DNA of 64,000 bases, taken from Thereva unica (taxonomy: Eukaryota; Arthropoda; Insecta; Diptera; Therevidae). The first letter of the stretch is position 1. Each line of letters begins with the position of its first letter. The notes under the pieces are model-generated. The model was not told the origin of the DNA. It made no database searches and worked only from the letters and a program-made list of their open reading frames with translations. Location: positions 238,039,143-238,103,142 of the forward strand of contig OX465281.1 of assembly GCA_949987705.1 (NCBI GenBank). The letters run 5' to 3'. A program made the position numbers and the translations under genes. Positions 1 to 12,692 of the stretch are shown piece by piece.

Positions 1-1925
1 ATTTTATTTATACAATCGAAAGCCATCTATAGGCTTCTCAGTGAGTGAAAAATAATTCAGCTTTCCTCTTGCGGATTTCACCTGTACGTAACTACAAGTG
101 TTATCTGCTCCTATGTTAAAGCAAGAGTAGTTGGAAGTACTCACGAGTACGAAATAGTAGAAATTAGTAGAAAGGGAACGCAGCTAATAAAGTATAGCAG
201 TTCCCCTATCATTGTAAAAGATTGTACTCAGAAGCGCATCCACTTTTCATTGACCTAAATGAACATTAGGTGGAATCTAAGTCTCGAATTTGCCAAGAGA
301 ATGTCCTCAATAACAATACCACCTAGCTGAGCCAGTGAATACAACTCAACAATTACAATGGTGGAAGGAAGGGAAAAGATTAACTTCCTCCGACGGTCAG
401 GATGTGCTCTGTTAACCTCCTTCCGTTCATAGTAAAATGGTTGAACTTATCAGACTGAAAAATCATCAATAAGCATTTTAGGTTTAATCCGCACAGAGCT
501 ATAAAACTAGCACTCAAAATCTGTCAGTCAATTCGATCCTCACGCAACAAACGCTCTTTGAGAACCGGAACTATGCACAAAATTTACACCTTTTCAGTTC
601 AATAGTAGTCGACAGTACAAAGGGACCTTCCCTAAGTCTCTAGTGTGTCACATAAAAAAAAAATAGAAACTCAGTATAATGTCATTTGCAAACTGAGCAA
701 CATTATGGCCAATCAACAACAAGTGCATAAATTAATTTTTATTAACATTACATTCAATTAATCCAGCAAACAATTATTATCGGGCATAGGCAACATTAGG
801 CAAATTTACAACGCTCGTTAACTTTACGGCTGGCATAGAGCAGAAAGCGATTCCATTTATCGGAATCCAACATCTCCAGGCCCAATTTATTTCGACCCTC
901 CACGCACGAGTGTTCCGATTTATATCTTCCTGTGGGGTGGGGGTTGTTTCTTTGCCAGCGTTATTTATGGACGATTACTTCGCTTAAGGAATGCAAATTT
1001 CTTAGATTCCTGTACATAGCCAGCATAGATGTAATTTTAATAAATCGGCATCCATCTGTGGATAGCCAATATTTTAGCTCGAGGGGGTGGCACGAGGGTT
1101 GATTTTATTGCGTTTTTCATCGGTAATATTCGATAAAAGCCACGCGATTGCGGTTCAGGGAGCAAATTTCACTAATATTGAAATATATTTCCCACTCCCC
1201 ATACAGGCTCGAAGAATCCCCTTAAGGATTTGATGATATTGCAAAAGAGTCTCCCGTAAAAGGTAAGACATCGAACGCCATTAAGCAGGCAAAAGCCAGA
1301 TTACACGTGAGCCCTTAACGCCAAGGATGACTAGGTCCTTGTATTGTGAAGATTATTCCTTATTCCACGAAATTTGGGGGAAATTATTTTCATTATTTGC
1401 CACGAAAGTGGCTGTGTAATTGTCCCTTAAGTCGATGGCTTGCCGTGCGAGCATATTTCTCTGTTATTCATCCACGTACGGCCGCCCATCAATTTGGATT
1501 GATTCAACAGATAATGTTTGATTAGTGTCAATATACCTTTGAGCGGTAAACGGAAATGGCACTTCGACACGTATAGAAAATCATGATGTTGACCTTTTGT
1601 GCGGAATACTGTTTTATGAAGCAATTTTGATGAATATTAAAGCCATGAAGTGCTCCGTGGTTCGTGGTTATGTGGCATTAAAATAAACTATGAAGATTGT
1701 TATGATAGTCGCGAAATTAAATGGAAACAAATTGGTGAAATACGATTATATCGTGACGGCTGAAGGGATGTATATGCATATTTTCGTGTTTGAATTAATT
1801 TGATTGTAGTTATCGTTGTATGGCGCAGTTATAATATATAAATTATGTATTGTATTCATTTAGCAATGTTTATTTTTATTGGTTCCAAAAAACATGATAT
1901 ATTTTCCTATTTTTCCTATATTTCA
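1..1925. other. No gene seen
   Basis: AT-rich sequence with only short, compositionally unremarkable open frames. I recognise no protein domain, RNA gene or repeat here. Confidence 0.5.
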
Positions 1926-4553
1926 TCTATATAAATATAATTGGAGTGTCTGTCTGTAATTTCAAAATAATTATGTTTTTTTAAGTTTTTTTGGTTATTT
2001 ACATGTAATTAAAACAAAATCCACTATTTTTAAAATTTTTGTCTGTCTGTATGTCTGTATGTCTGTATGTCTGTATGTCTGTCTGTTTGGCCGCGGTAAT
2101 CTCGGGAACGGCTAGGCCGATCGGGATGGGACTTTCACTGGAAGATTCAGTATTTTTGCGAGCATGTTTTAGGCTATTTATATACCCTATATATTAGCTC
2201 TATCTCTGTGTATGTATGGATGTATGTATGTAGACAAAACTTAAAATTTGATTTTGACCCACTTCCCTATAACCGATAAACTTCAAATTTTGCACATATA
2301 TATAGTTCGGGTGTCAATATAATCTGACCACTTTGTAAAAAAATCAAGATGGCGGTTCCAAGATGGCGGGCGAATTTCGCAATTGGGCTCCCCCACCCCC
2401 GACATGGGTATCAAATTAAAGAGTATGACAAGTAGAATACAATTAGTTATGAGGTGCATTCAAATTTCAAAATGGCGGCCAATACAAAATGGCGGACTAC
2501 TTTTTTTCTTACAACCCACTCGATATGGGTATCAAATGAGGCGCTAGGGAAAAGTTCCGGTGTTAATGAAATGAAATTATAGGTAAAAAGTACCCCGATT
2601 AGACCGAAAACTTGAATCCTTAGTCGGAAGAAATAGAGTGTGAAGACTTTTTTGAACATTCCAATTCTAGGTCTAAAAGAGCTCTAACTAATTATTTAGG
2701 TTCTCCAAAATTACGTACTATATGAAGCCTTTTTCTTTTTGGTAAAATTTTCGTAGTTAGGGTTGCCTAAAATACGATATGTACTTAGGCACCAATGGGT
2801 AGCTCTTTGAGGTCTACAATTTTAATTAAATTATGAGATGCAACCTGACTACATACTACAGTGAACCGACTAAAAATTAAATCTCTGTGCTATTGGTAAA
2901 TTAACCATGTATTGTAATAACCGGGTCATAATATCTACTTATTAAAAAGGATAACAGATTGCAATGAATCACAGAGACTCACATATTACACTATCATAAT
3001 GATACACTGTAATATCCCTTAATATTTATTTATTGGCAAAGAGAGTATAATTTTACAACCTACGCGAATGAAATGCTGTCACTACGAGATATTGTTCTTT
3101 TAATTGGTGGAAATACTCAGGATCATTATGGTTTCCCATTTCCACAACTAATCGATGGGTCTGAAAATAATCTAAACACAAAATAGATGGAGCACAATAA
3201 ACCAAAGTTGACGCATTATCAACAGTGTCAATACGGGTGAATTTTTAAGGCCCAACAGGAGGCACTGGCATGACGTTCTTACGTGCAAATAACAGGGTTA
3301 TCCCAGCAGGGTAATTAACAGAGATTGTGGCAACTTTACTCATAAAAGCAAAAACAGCTCATTCTATCTTTATAATACCGATCGGAGAAGATCATATGGA
3401 AAATTCTGCATGTAACAAATCTAAAAACCGCCACAAAGCTAAAGTTTTGCAAGACTGCATGATGGTTGTCTGGGAATGGGACGATGCACCTTGATAAATA
3501 TAGTATCTATTGAAGCCGTTTACAGAACAATGTAAGATTTAAGAAGAAAATACCAATTACTTATTTTGGTGTGAAACTGTTTTATTGGCATATATTTCGG
3601 ACAAAGCTTGCCAGTTGTTCCAACAGATACGCGGGCCGATGAAATTAATGCAGATCTAAAATGATCACTCATTTAGGGACAGATTGAAAAATTTCATTTA
3701 AAATAAAATATGAAATAGCAATCGGAGAACTCAGAATTCAGTACTATTCTCCTCAACATAGGAGATAGAAAATGTTCTGAGATTAAAGATATGACATTGA
3801 GCTGCTCGCTGCTCTTTGAAATTTCTTAATAAACGCTGAAGTTTTGACATTTATGACTATTTGTAAAATATCAACTAAACAAAGTCCACTCACTTAGTAA
3901 TGTCGCAAACGTTCTAATACTTACAAGGGAAACATCGAGCATCGTATAAAAAGAAGTGTTACAGTGAGTTGTTAGCCTTGCATGAATATATTTTGAACCA
4001 GTGCCGTGCGGGTGGTATGACTAGCTGCACCGAAACAAGAAAACGGGAAGCAGCAGTGGTCCTTTTTCAGAATCAAATCAGTAGTGTTGTTTTATAATAT
4101 TGCCAATGTTCGCCTCCCACGGATATTTATTCGATTTTTTAGGGGCATAGAATTATGAATTTTTGAGCTGCACAATAGGCATCAATTTTGAAAAGTTGAT
4201 GATCTTTTTTAAAACTTTTTTTGGAAAACAAATGTAGAGGCCGCCATAGGGAAAGTCTTGAATAGGGTGCCAATTACCTGGGAACGTAAAAATCCACGCG
4301 CATGAGAGGAATTCTGAATATGGCTAGGTGTCTGTACTGTCACGTAGTATAAAATTTTTCCTATAGGTGGTGCTCAAACTCGAATTTAAAAAAAATTGTG
4401 GGTAACACATTTTTTATTGGTAACTAAATTATTTTATGTACTCAAAATCATGTTTTGCAAATTTGTGCTTTGTTTCATTATACATCATCCCGGACTATGC
4501 ACACCAATTTTTATTTATTGAAAAGCGTTGCAAGGCACGCGGGTTTTTGCTAG
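1926..4553 (+). mobile_element. Non-autonomous Helitron-like element
   Basis: The 5' end begins TCTATATAAATATAATTGG followed by GTCTGTCTG-type repeats and a motif like GGAACGGCTAGGCCGAT (about 2106-2121), which is typical of insect Helitrons. The 3' end has a short hairpin (GCGT, then ACGC, 4525-4540) followed by a T-rich stretch and CTAG. The element is flanked by A on the left (1925) and T on the right (4554), as expected for Helitron insertion between A and T with no target duplication. No Rep/helicase protein is recognisable in its 2.6 kb, so it would depend on another element. Internal stretches around 2250-2570 recur, inverted and diverged, near 28.0-28.4 kb. Confidence 0.7.
2041..2088. 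repeat. GTCT/GTAT microsatellite
   Basis: Alternating GTCTGT and ATGTCT units run for about 48 bp inside the 5' part of the Helitron. Such simple repeats are common just inside Helitron 5' ends in insects. Confidence 0.8.
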
Positions 4554-5609
4554 TTCTTAAATAAAATGCTCAAGGGAGGGTTAAAGTATTATTAGAAAGT
4601 ATAGTTCCGATGATTTCGGACCGCCATCCATTTTTGCAATAAAAAGCAAAATAATTTTTAAGCTTTCCCCCTTTCCACCAAAAGGTAAAAGGAAACGGTT
4701 GTTTTTGTTTCTTAATAGACGTCAATATTAAAAACGATTTTTCTAAGATTGACGAGGTAATTTTTAAAAGAATCGATTAATAGTCTAAGCTCCCAAGACA
4801 AAAAAGGTGACACATCGAACACCTCAAAAGTATAAAGTGAGAGTGGCTGAAAAACATGTAAAAAACATGTTATGCCCGCCAGACTAGTAAAAATTTGTTA
4901 ATTGTTATTTTTTATTAATTTTTGAATTCACCTAAAAAATAATGATCGTTTTTTCCAAAACACCTGCTTGAATATACAATTTGTAGTAAAAATAATGAAT
5001 CATTTTTGAAAAAAGATTGTCTGGCTGATAAAAACCAGACCGTCCCCTTGCCGGAGTCCATTATAGATGTTGATTGCTCTGGAAAGTGCTCAGGAAAAAT
5101 GGTTGAATGGGTTTGTTTAGGCAAAATGTACCTCGGGTTACTAGGTCGATGACATTTTTATGGCCGCAAGCTCGTACAAAACGATGATGCAATGTCGTGG
5201 CCCAAAATTCACGAATTAGCTTTCCACAAATCTGGTGGCTTTCGGGAAAGATTCATGACTACTTAAGCTCAAACGCTGCATGTGCTCCAAATAGTACACC
5301 CTATTTTCCGTAGTTACAAATGATGGTCTACAACTAACGGCCGAACCTTCTCTTAATATCCTAGGAATGACATTAATCGATGACCTGCGTTGTAATAATC
5401 ACATTTTCGAAATTGCTAATCAATTACTAATGGAAGAGATCTTATGATATACAAATTCCTCCTAAAGCCGTCAGAAGGGACCAATCTAATCTAAAAGTTG
5501 TATGTTCGTTCCCGCCCTGAGTGTACCTCATATAACTGGGTTGATGCCTCGAGAATAGCCTTCGCGTAGCTTGGCAAAGTGGAAACCCGCGCTCTCAAAC
5601 TAAGCCTAA
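4554..5609. other. No gene seen
   Basis: AT-rich sequence. Only short open frames without recognisable domains are present. Confidence 0.5.
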
Positions 5610-6335
5610 GGCCCCCGCGACTGAAAGTCGAGTCGTCACGATACGACAAATCATTCGAGTTGAAGAAAGTGACTTTTCAATTGAATCACGACTTTCAGAA
5701 CAGGGGTCTAAACTCAACTTAGCTTTTTCACTCTAGGCCTATGTGCTGAAAGTCCTAATTCGACTGAAACGTCACTTTCTCAAACCCAAACATCTTGTCA
5801 CCAACCGACCCGACTTTCAGCACAAGGGCCTTATTGAAGAAGGCATTTCCTTTTCAGTTGACTCATTGAACCACCGCTTTACCACAGAGACTGCTCCACT
5901 GAAATAAGTAACATCCCCCAACGTAAAACTCGCATAGGTCATTCTCATGTGAACAACCTTTATTTTCGAGCACATTTTCGCCAAATCCTTTAGTAACAGA
6001 AACAACTAAACTGAGGAACAAATTTTCATAGTCAGTACTACTGGACTCATACAACGGCCACAACAAGAATTTAACGTCTTTAACCTCAAATTGTTTATAA
6101 TTTATTAAAATTTTCGCGAAACACAAACTCAAAAATGTTTATTCCTCACGAAACAAAAAAAACTTAGTCACCTACACTCTCTGACTCCTGTGCTGACAGT
6201 CGTAATTTTGCTGAAACGACAATTTCTTCAACTCAAGCGGCAGGACACCCGACTTTCATCATACCAACTAAAAAACGAGACAACATCGACATCTACATGC
6301 GACTGTCATAAGACTCGACTTTCAGCCCAGGGGCC
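5610..6335. mobile_element. TIR element, CTGAAAGTCGAGTC family
   Basis: The ends are imperfect inverted repeats of about 25 bp: GGCCCC(C/T)G then CTGAAAGTCGAGTC on the left, and its complement on the right ending GGGGCC. A smaller palindromic unit with the same style of end (GGCCT..TGTGCTGAAAGTC) lies inside at about 5735-5831. A related stretch recurs at about 6190-6275. The whole therefore looks like nested or rearranged copies of one MITE family. No clear target duplication is visible and no transposase is encoded. The superfamily is not determined. Confidence 0.5.
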
Positions 6336-6389
6336 AACATTAAAGAGTTTAAGCAAAAGTTACATCCCCCGCTCCTCGCCCATCTATCA

Positions 6390-6478
6390 AACTTAGTAGT
6401 TCCTTTCCTTTTCTATCCGTCGAGCTAAAGGGTAGTTTAAAGGGTGGCACCTGAGCTTAGACTATCACATAATTGAAG
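6390..6478 (+). repeat. SINE/LINE 3' tail fragment
   Basis: The stretch AAGGGTGGCACCTGAGCTTA and the following GACTATCACATAA closely match, in the opposite orientation, the sequence at about 33160-33195. They also resemble the tail of the LINE fragment ending near 33066. It is read here as the 3' end of a SINE or LINE; the 5' part is not recognisable. Confidence 0.5.
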
Positions 6479-6496
6479 AATTCAGAGTGAATCACC

Positions 6497-7126
6497 TTCT
6501 TCTTCGATGGCTCTACAGCCCAATTCGAGCCTTGGCCTCCATCAGCTTCTACCTCCAGACGTCTCTCTGCTCCGCAGCTTGCCTCCAGTTTCTTGTGTTG
6601 AGCAGTTTTGCTGCATCGGCCTTAACATTATCTTCCCACCTTAACCGTGGTTTGCCAACTGGTCTTTTGCCATCTGGTAGTAGATACAGGGCTTTTTTGG
6701 TATCCTTGAGTCATCCATTCTTTGGACATGACCGGCCCAACGTAAACGTAGTAGTTTGGCATGGGTCGAAAGTTTACATTCTTTGTATAAGTCGTACAAT
6801 TCGTGATTGTAGCGTATTCTCCATGCACTGTCTTCATTGATTGGGCCGTATATCCTTCGGAGAACCTTCCTCTCAAATATATCCAGCTTGTCTACGGATT
6901 TCTGGGAGATACTCCAAGCTTCACATCCATACGTAGCTACGTATGATGGTTTTGTAGATTCTTATTTTAGTTTTTCTGTGGATGTCTCTGGATTTCATTA
7001 CTGGCAGTAGTGAGAAGTATGTTCTGTTGGCGGCGTTTATTCTTCTTTGTACGTCTATCGTTTCATCGTTGTCTTCGCTTACTGTGGACCCCAGGTAGTT
7101 AAATTGGTTAACCCGTTCAAAGTTAC
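6497..7126 (-). pseudogene. LINE A C-terminal region and 3' end
   Basis: Beyond the MITE the element resumes. It encodes a thumb/C-terminal region with NQFNYLGS, YGCEAWSISQKSVDKLDIF and LRLRWAGHVQRMDDSRIPKK. These blocks are typical of the C-terminus of RTE-like polyproteins. It ends in CGAAGAAGAAG immediately before the 12-bp target duplication. Several frame changes are needed to read it, consistent with an old inactive copy. Confidence 0.75.
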
Positions 7127-7679
7127 CCGGCCTTTACACCGGACAGTTCTACTGACGCACAGTTCTGTCTGCAACTGTCAAATACTGTCCAGCCAGCCGA
7201 TTAGCGTTCGATCAACTGACAGACAGTTCATTTTAAAACTGTTTTCACACATTGTGGTGTTGCAGTAACCGCTTTAAAGTGCTTAAAAGTGCTTGAGGAT
7301 ATCGAAAAGGATGAAAAAAGGAGACACAGGAAGATAAAATATTGGGTAAATCCGCTTCTTGTTGTATGAATTGGTAAAATAAAAGTTGCCATTTTGGCCT
7401 GAAAATAAATTTTTATTTATTAAACTGAAATAATAAAATAAAATATTCAACGAGCACTTCGCATCGTACCGATAGGCAAGCTCTTGCATGTAGTTACCAC
7501 CTTAAAATCACTTTTCGCCAACTTGATTTCACAAATTGTCAAATTACTTTCTAGACAGTATTGTCGAGATTGTTATCTTGCCAGTACTGTCGCGACAGTA
7601 ATAAAGTCGGGATTGTAGACGTTTACACGAGACAGTGACAGTGACAGTAACAGTAATACTGTCCCGTGTAAAGGCCGGG
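7127..7679. mobile_element. Harbinger-like MITE (TTA duplication)
   Basis: The terminal inverted repeats start CCCGGCCTTTACAC and match over about 28 bp with three mismatches. The element is flanked on both sides by TTA (7124-7126 and 7680-7682), the usual 3-bp duplication of PIF/Harbinger elements. It holds no transposase. It sits in the coding region of LINE A, so it inserted after that LINE. The inner flank of the right end contains a short GACAGT repeat run. Confidence 0.8.
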
Positions 7680-9150
7680 TTATATCCCCCCCAGGTGGTA
7701 TTGTGGTTTCTTCTTCTTCTTTCCACCCTTGACTGAATTAGAATCTTACTCTTCTCTGCGTTTATTTGCAGCCCTATATGTTTTGCTCCATCTTCTAATT
7801 CTGTAAATATTTCTCTAAGATATGACAGTGATCTTGCAAGGCAGTTTATATCGTCGGCATATCCTGCCAACTGTTTGGATTTATTAAGCAGGGTTGCGTT
7901 CGCATCAATGTTAACCTTGCGATTTACTCCATCTAGGCAGAGATTAAATAGCATGGGGGCCAGCCCATCGCCCTGCTTTAAGCCTTGCTTGACTGGGAAG
8001 GATTCCGTCAATTCTCCTTGTATTCTGACTGCACATCTTGTATTTTCCATTGTCATTTTTGTTAATTTTATTATCTTCAGGGGGATGTTTAGGTCCAGCA
8101 TTGTTGCATACATTCCCTGTCGATGCTGTCGTATGCTTGTTTAAAGTCGATGAAAAGTTTATACACGTCAATGTTGTATTCCCAGCATTTTCGGAGGATT
8201 TGCCTTATTGTAAAAAGTTGATCCATTGTTGACCTATTTCTTCTGAATCCAGCTTGGTATTCACTTATTGCAGCTTCTGCGTAAGGTTCCAGTCTGGTCT
8301 TAATTATATTGGTCATTATTTTATATACTGTGCTTAAAAGAGATATGCCTCTATAGTTTTCACAGTTGAATCTGTCCCCTTTCTTGTGTATTGGGCAGAT
8401 AATGCTTTGCTCCCATTCTTCAGACATTTTTTCATTCCTCCATATGCAGCATAGTAATTCGTGTATAGCTGCTGAGAGCGATTCGCCTCCTTGTTTGATC
8501 AACTCTGCTGGGATGTTATCAATTCCTGGAGATTTATTGTTTTTTAATGATCGTATGGCACTTTGTACTTCTTCCAGAGTGGGTACATTTGTTTCTCTGG
8601 TGTCATCGTTATGTTGTAGACGGGGTTCTGGTACATGTCTGATGCTCTCGTTTGCGTTCAGCAGCTCGCTAAAAAATTCCTTCCATCTTTTCTTTACATC
8701 TTCGCTGCCTGTGACTATAGTGCCTTCTTTTGTTCTGCATATACCGGAGGAGGGTTTGAAGCCTTTCTTGAAGAAGTTTACTTCCCTGTATGCTTCCCGT
8801 GTTTTGTTTTGGGCAAAGTTTTCCTCTGCTCTCAGGATGTGATTGTTGAGGAATTGCCTTTTCTTCTTCCTGCAGATGTTTTTTGCGGTTCTTCTTGTTT
8901 CCTCGTATTTCAATTTCTTACTCCTCGTCGGTCTCTCTATGTATATTCTCCTATTTTTATTTCTGGCCTCTATAGCTGCTTTGAATTCCTCGTCGTACCA
9001 GTCACTGGCTCTGGCTGTGCGTTTATACCCTACAGTTTCCTTCGTGACATCTGTCAGTACCGTCTTCAATCTCATCCATTTTCCCTCGACTGTATCTTCA
9101 TTATTTATACCTCTCCTTTCTGCTAGAGTTTCCTGATATCTCTCCAACAC
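7680..9150 (-). pseudogene. LINE A reverse transcriptase, frameshifted
   Basis: The first frame (9150-8089) carries the linker and reverse transcriptase fingers and palm: SPGIDNIPAELIKQGG, then PIHKKGDRFNCENYRGISLL, EYQAGFRRNRSTMDQLF and FIDFKQAYDSIDRE. After a frameshift near 8100 a second frame continues with GLKQGDGLAPMLFNL, the catalytic AGYADDIN motif and GLQINAEKSKIL. The reading then runs into the Harbinger-like MITE at 7679. The family copies the element RNA at the nicked target site. The combination of motifs is that of RTE-like/BovB-type elements; exact clade assignment would need a tree. Confidence 0.85.
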
Positions 9151-9342
9151 GGGCTGTTCTTGGAGGCGATCGACGTCGAATTTCTTTTGTTTGCTGTTTC
9201 TTCTTTCTTGAGTAGACAGCCGACATCTGAATCTAGCTTTAACTAGAAAGTGGTCCGATTCACAATTTGCACCCCTACAGGTTCTTACTTGCAGGATACT
9301 GGAAGCTGCCCTTCTGTCTATTAGAATATGGTCTATGTGATT

Positions 9343-9909
9343 TCAGTATCTTTCGCTGGGGGATTGCCATGTGTATTTGTGAATGTCCTTTCTTGGGAAA
9401 TATGTTGAGCTGACGATCATATTTTTACTCATTGCGAAATCGATAACACGTTGTCCGTTATCGTTTGATGTTTCGTGAAGACTTTCCTTTCCAATGGTCT
9501 GTCTGTGCCAGTTCTCTCTTCCAATTTTGGCGTTGAGGTCTCCTATCACCATCTTGATGTCATTGGAAAGGGCCGTATCATATGCGCGCTCAAGCTTATA
9601 ATAGAAAGTGTCCTTTGTCGTGTCCGCTTTCTCCTCCGTCTCCGCATGTACGTTTATGATTGAGAGGGTAAAGAACTTCGTTCGGATTGGCTTGAACTCT
9701 ATCACATTATCTATAATTGATTTGTGTACTACGAAGCCTACTCCTAAGTGATGTTCCCTTCCGCAGCTGTAGAATATCCTGTAGTTGCCAAGGTCCATTG
9801 TCCCGTCTCCTATCCATCTGATCTCTTGTAACGCGAGTAATTTTATTTTATACATATCTGCTTACTTCGTCTAATAGTGACTTAACTGCTGCAGTTCTGT
9901 ACATACTTC
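9343..9909 (-). pseudogene. LINE A endonuclease (APE-type) domain, partial
   Basis: The open stretch from 9855 encodes an exonuclease/endonuclease/phosphatase-fold domain of an RTE-like LINE. Visible motifs are LALQEIRW (catalytic Glu), a GVGFVVHKS strand, and GDLNAKIG (catalytic Asp and Asn). It ends at IHKYTWQSPSER, just before the region that would hold the final SDH motif. Just upstream, another frame encodes RTAAVKSLLDEVSRYV, so a frameshift near 9850 separates the true N-terminal part. The domain would nick target DNA for reverse transcription, but this copy is truncated and frameshifted and is not functional. Confidence 0.8.
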
Positions 9910-9921
9910 GAGTGAATCACC

Positions 9922-11590
9922 AGGCTACTTTAATCAAAGGACACTGAGATTAACATTGCTGTTGGTGTGAATTGTTGGTCTTTGGTTCTTTCTCGAGATG
10001 CCATTCTGAAGAGTATTGGCTTGTTTGTATGTATATCGTGCTATAGTCCTTTCAAGAAGATGGATTCCATAGGAACTTGCGAAACCATATCTTCGACAAC
10101 TTAAATTCGATGATCTTTTCGGGAAAAAATTAATACTTTTCCTTGGTGCGTTTCAAGCCAAAAACCCAGTCATAATGCAATAACCAGACTGTAAAGACAT
10201 GTTCGAGGTGAACACCAGCCAATTCTCTAAGCCTAGGTCAATTTTGAAGCACCAGCTTTTTGATTTTGTCAACACGTACTTTGAAAGTCGACGAGAACGA
10301 GGGAAGATAAGAACCTTTCCACCTTTCTTACCCGCATCTTTCCAATGATAAATTGCAAGTTCTGTGCGTGACAGATCTGTGAAGGGCAATCGCCCGTTAC
10401 AATTATTTTGTTCACATTTTAATTTTTTTATGGAAAAACGTGTTTGTAAAACAATAAACAAGAGTTAGACGGATTTTGCCATTTATCTGCTCGACTGCCA
10501 AAATTGGGTGACCTCCTACTTTCAAACTCGAACCTCGTGCTTAATTATTAAAGTCCTCTCAGTCATATTTTTTATAATTCTTTGCAGCAGTGCCTTCCTA
10601 ATAATCAGAAGCCTATAATGCTATTATATAAGCTACTCTAACCCACCTAAATCTAACCAAGCACAAAAGGCCCGAAATGAAAAGAAAAATAACGTCATTA
10701 GGACATTCCGTATTCTGTCTAGAAGTTTGTTGTGTTTCTTTCTAACAAAACTTTCCGAGCATTCACGTTCACGGGGGAGACCCCATCCAGAATTCCTCAA
10801 AGTTTGTCAAAAATCCTCAACATAAATTTAGAGCAATTGAAGCCCAATAACGTCTGCCTACACTTTAATTTCAGCATTGTCCTTGCTACGATTTTAATGT
10901 GGGCTCTGGCGATCCCTTAGACACAGGCTCTGCGTATCATATGAATTTCAAAGGAGAACTGCGACCGTCTTTGCCTTGAATTGAAGGCCGCAAGGACCAA
11001 AAAGACTCACTGAACCTGATAGACGGGGCCCAGTTTCCGTTGTATAACGTTCGAGTGGGTGTACGGTTGTAACTCTGCGAATTGTGTATTGTAAGATAAA
11101 TTGATACCCAATGGGATTTATAAAGCCTACAAAAGGCATCCTCATTAATGAAGGCAATGCTGTTTTGGGAATAGTTTTCCGTATTTTCTTGATGAATTCC
11201 TTTATCCCCAGTCTAATGATGCTCCAATCAATTTCAAGTTTAGGTTGGCTTTTTTTGCGGGGGGTTGGCCAATGTTCCATCACGAAATTAATTTCTACTC
11301 CAATAGGAATTGACGATTTTTAGCTTTGTAACATTTGTGGCCAAGCTGTTTTGTTAACTTTAATGCGAAGGAGGATGTTGATTTATATGAAGGTTTGTTC
11401 AAGTATTGAAGTTTGTAGATTTGAATAATGTATGTGATTTCTGCACCTTAAGACAACAAATACGAAAACTACATTCAAATCTCAATGAAACCGTTGAATG
11501 CGGCTATCAGGGTAAGAATGGCCGAGGTGACCCAAACGATGATGTCTGTCACTCTTACAGCCCGAATAAAAAAAATGGGCTTACGGCGGG
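9922..11590. other. No gene seen
   Basis: Scattered open frames of up to about 110 codons (for example 10948-11283, minus) show no family motifs, and I do not trust them as genes. Confidence 0.5.
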
Positions 11591-11596
11591 CGAATC

Positions 11597-11755
11597 ACGG
11601 CCGCTTGGCTTTTAACGGGGGATATGATGGCCGTAGAATTTTTAGTCATTTTTAATGGGAGCACATACGGCCTCGCGGCGGTCAAACTTAACCAAAAGAT
11701 TTAAATGATCAAAAACTAAGCTGCAGACATACGCATTCTACAATGTTTGCAATGT
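11597..11755. mobile_element. Foldback MITE, GGCCGCTTGG family, partial copy
   Basis: The sequence shares CGGCCGCTTGG, GGATATGATGGCC, TTTTTAATGGGAGCACAT and CGGCCTCGCGGCGG with loci at 39205-39440 and 45674-45909. It is the outer half of an element whose two halves are inverted copies, as seen best at 45674-45909. Non-coding and non-autonomous. Confidence 0.65.
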
Positions 11756-12459
11756 TTATTTATGTGTAATTTTCATTTCCCATATTCGCGAAAGATACTT
11801 CATCGCTTTTGGTACGGACTTTACCTTTGGTTCAGTGGTTGTTTGATCGGGTGTGACGAATGCCCAAACCCATTCTGTGGAATTGAAGAAGCTTATCAGT
11901 GGTCTGATCTCCAGTCTGGAGATCTCATTTAATTCTTCCAAAAATTAACTGCCTAGTGTTCGCTGCCTAGCTTCAGCTATACCCGGACATTCACACATGA
12001 AGGGAACTAGTGTTTCTCACTCGTTCGTCTACCCGCAGCTACGGCAACAGACTGTGAGCGAGACGACCGAATTGGCAGTGTGGTCCAATCTCCCGTGATG
12101 ATTGCCATGATTCTAAGCCTAGTGTTTTTTATTTATTGTAAGTTGGCCAAGTCGCCAGTGCTCTCCACTTTTGGCTGGCTAGCAGCAGGTGATAGTAAAA
12201 AATGCCATTTTTTATTCCGGAGAGAGACTCCATGCTTGGTTAAGTAATCGACTTTCTCGTGACCATCTATGTCCCTATCACCGAGAATCCATACGAGTCT
12301 ACCTAGTCTATCTAGTTCATTTAAACATCGCTCCACCAGCTTCGAGCGCATAGTTACAGATTCCCGAGCTTTTATAGAGGCTTGACTGCTTATGAAAATT
12401 CTAATACTATATCTTTGTGTAGGTTCTATGTTAATTGTCTGAGGAAAGGAAAAGTGCAA
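11756..12459 (-). pseudogene. LINE RNase H and zinc-knuckle remnant
   Basis: Read right to left, an open stretch of 108 codons resembles the RNase H domain found at the C-terminus of I- or R1-type LINEs: IFISSQASIKA, then RLVWILGDRDIDGHEKVDYL in place of the usual VPGH..I.GNE.AD pattern. Further on, in shifted frames, come CRSCG and CECPG, the zinc-knuckle region, and then FLEELNEISRLEIRPLISF. Frame changes and substitutions of key residues show a dead fragment. The RT itself is not present nearby. Confidence 0.65.
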
Positions 12460-12692
12460 ACATACTTACGCTTTGGGTGGGGAAATCTACATCTAAAATA
12501 TCTCATATAATACCTGTTAAATATCGACTTAAATTTTTTAACTTCCCAGTGTAGGAAGTTATTGTAATTGGTCCGAAAATCGAAATCGAAAATTTCGACG
12601 TATTTTCATCTTTCAAGGTCCCAGGAGCATTTTAAGCAAAAAATTGGGAGGAAGTATGTGTGTGTGTGTGCGTAAGGATGTGGTCATTTTTT

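Larger units (their letters stand above)
6497..9909 (-). mobile_element. 5'-truncated RTE-like LINE (LINE A)
   Basis: This is a single-ORF endonuclease-reverse transcriptase LINE read right to left. Both ends are fixed by a perfect 12-bp direct repeat, GAGTGAATCACC, at 6485-6496 and 9910-9921. The 3' end is a (GAA) run, as in other RTE-like elements in this window. The element starts inside the endonuclease domain, so it is 5'-truncated. Domains in order are endonuclease, reverse transcriptase with YADD, and the C-terminal YGCEAW...LRWAGHV region. Frameshifts (around 9850, 9200 and 8100) and an inserted MITE (7127-7679) make it dead. Confidence 0.85.

Noticed and set aside
8366..9136. Plus-strand frames of up to 163 codons opposite LINE A
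   Set aside because: They are shadows of the minus-strand reverse transcriptase.
10948..11283. 111-codon minus-strand frame
   Set aside because: No family motif recognised and an overlapping frame on the other strand; not enough to call a gene.
12655..12672. TG dinucleotide run as a regulatory element
   Set aside because: It is a short microsatellite beside the tandem array, with no other regulatory signal.
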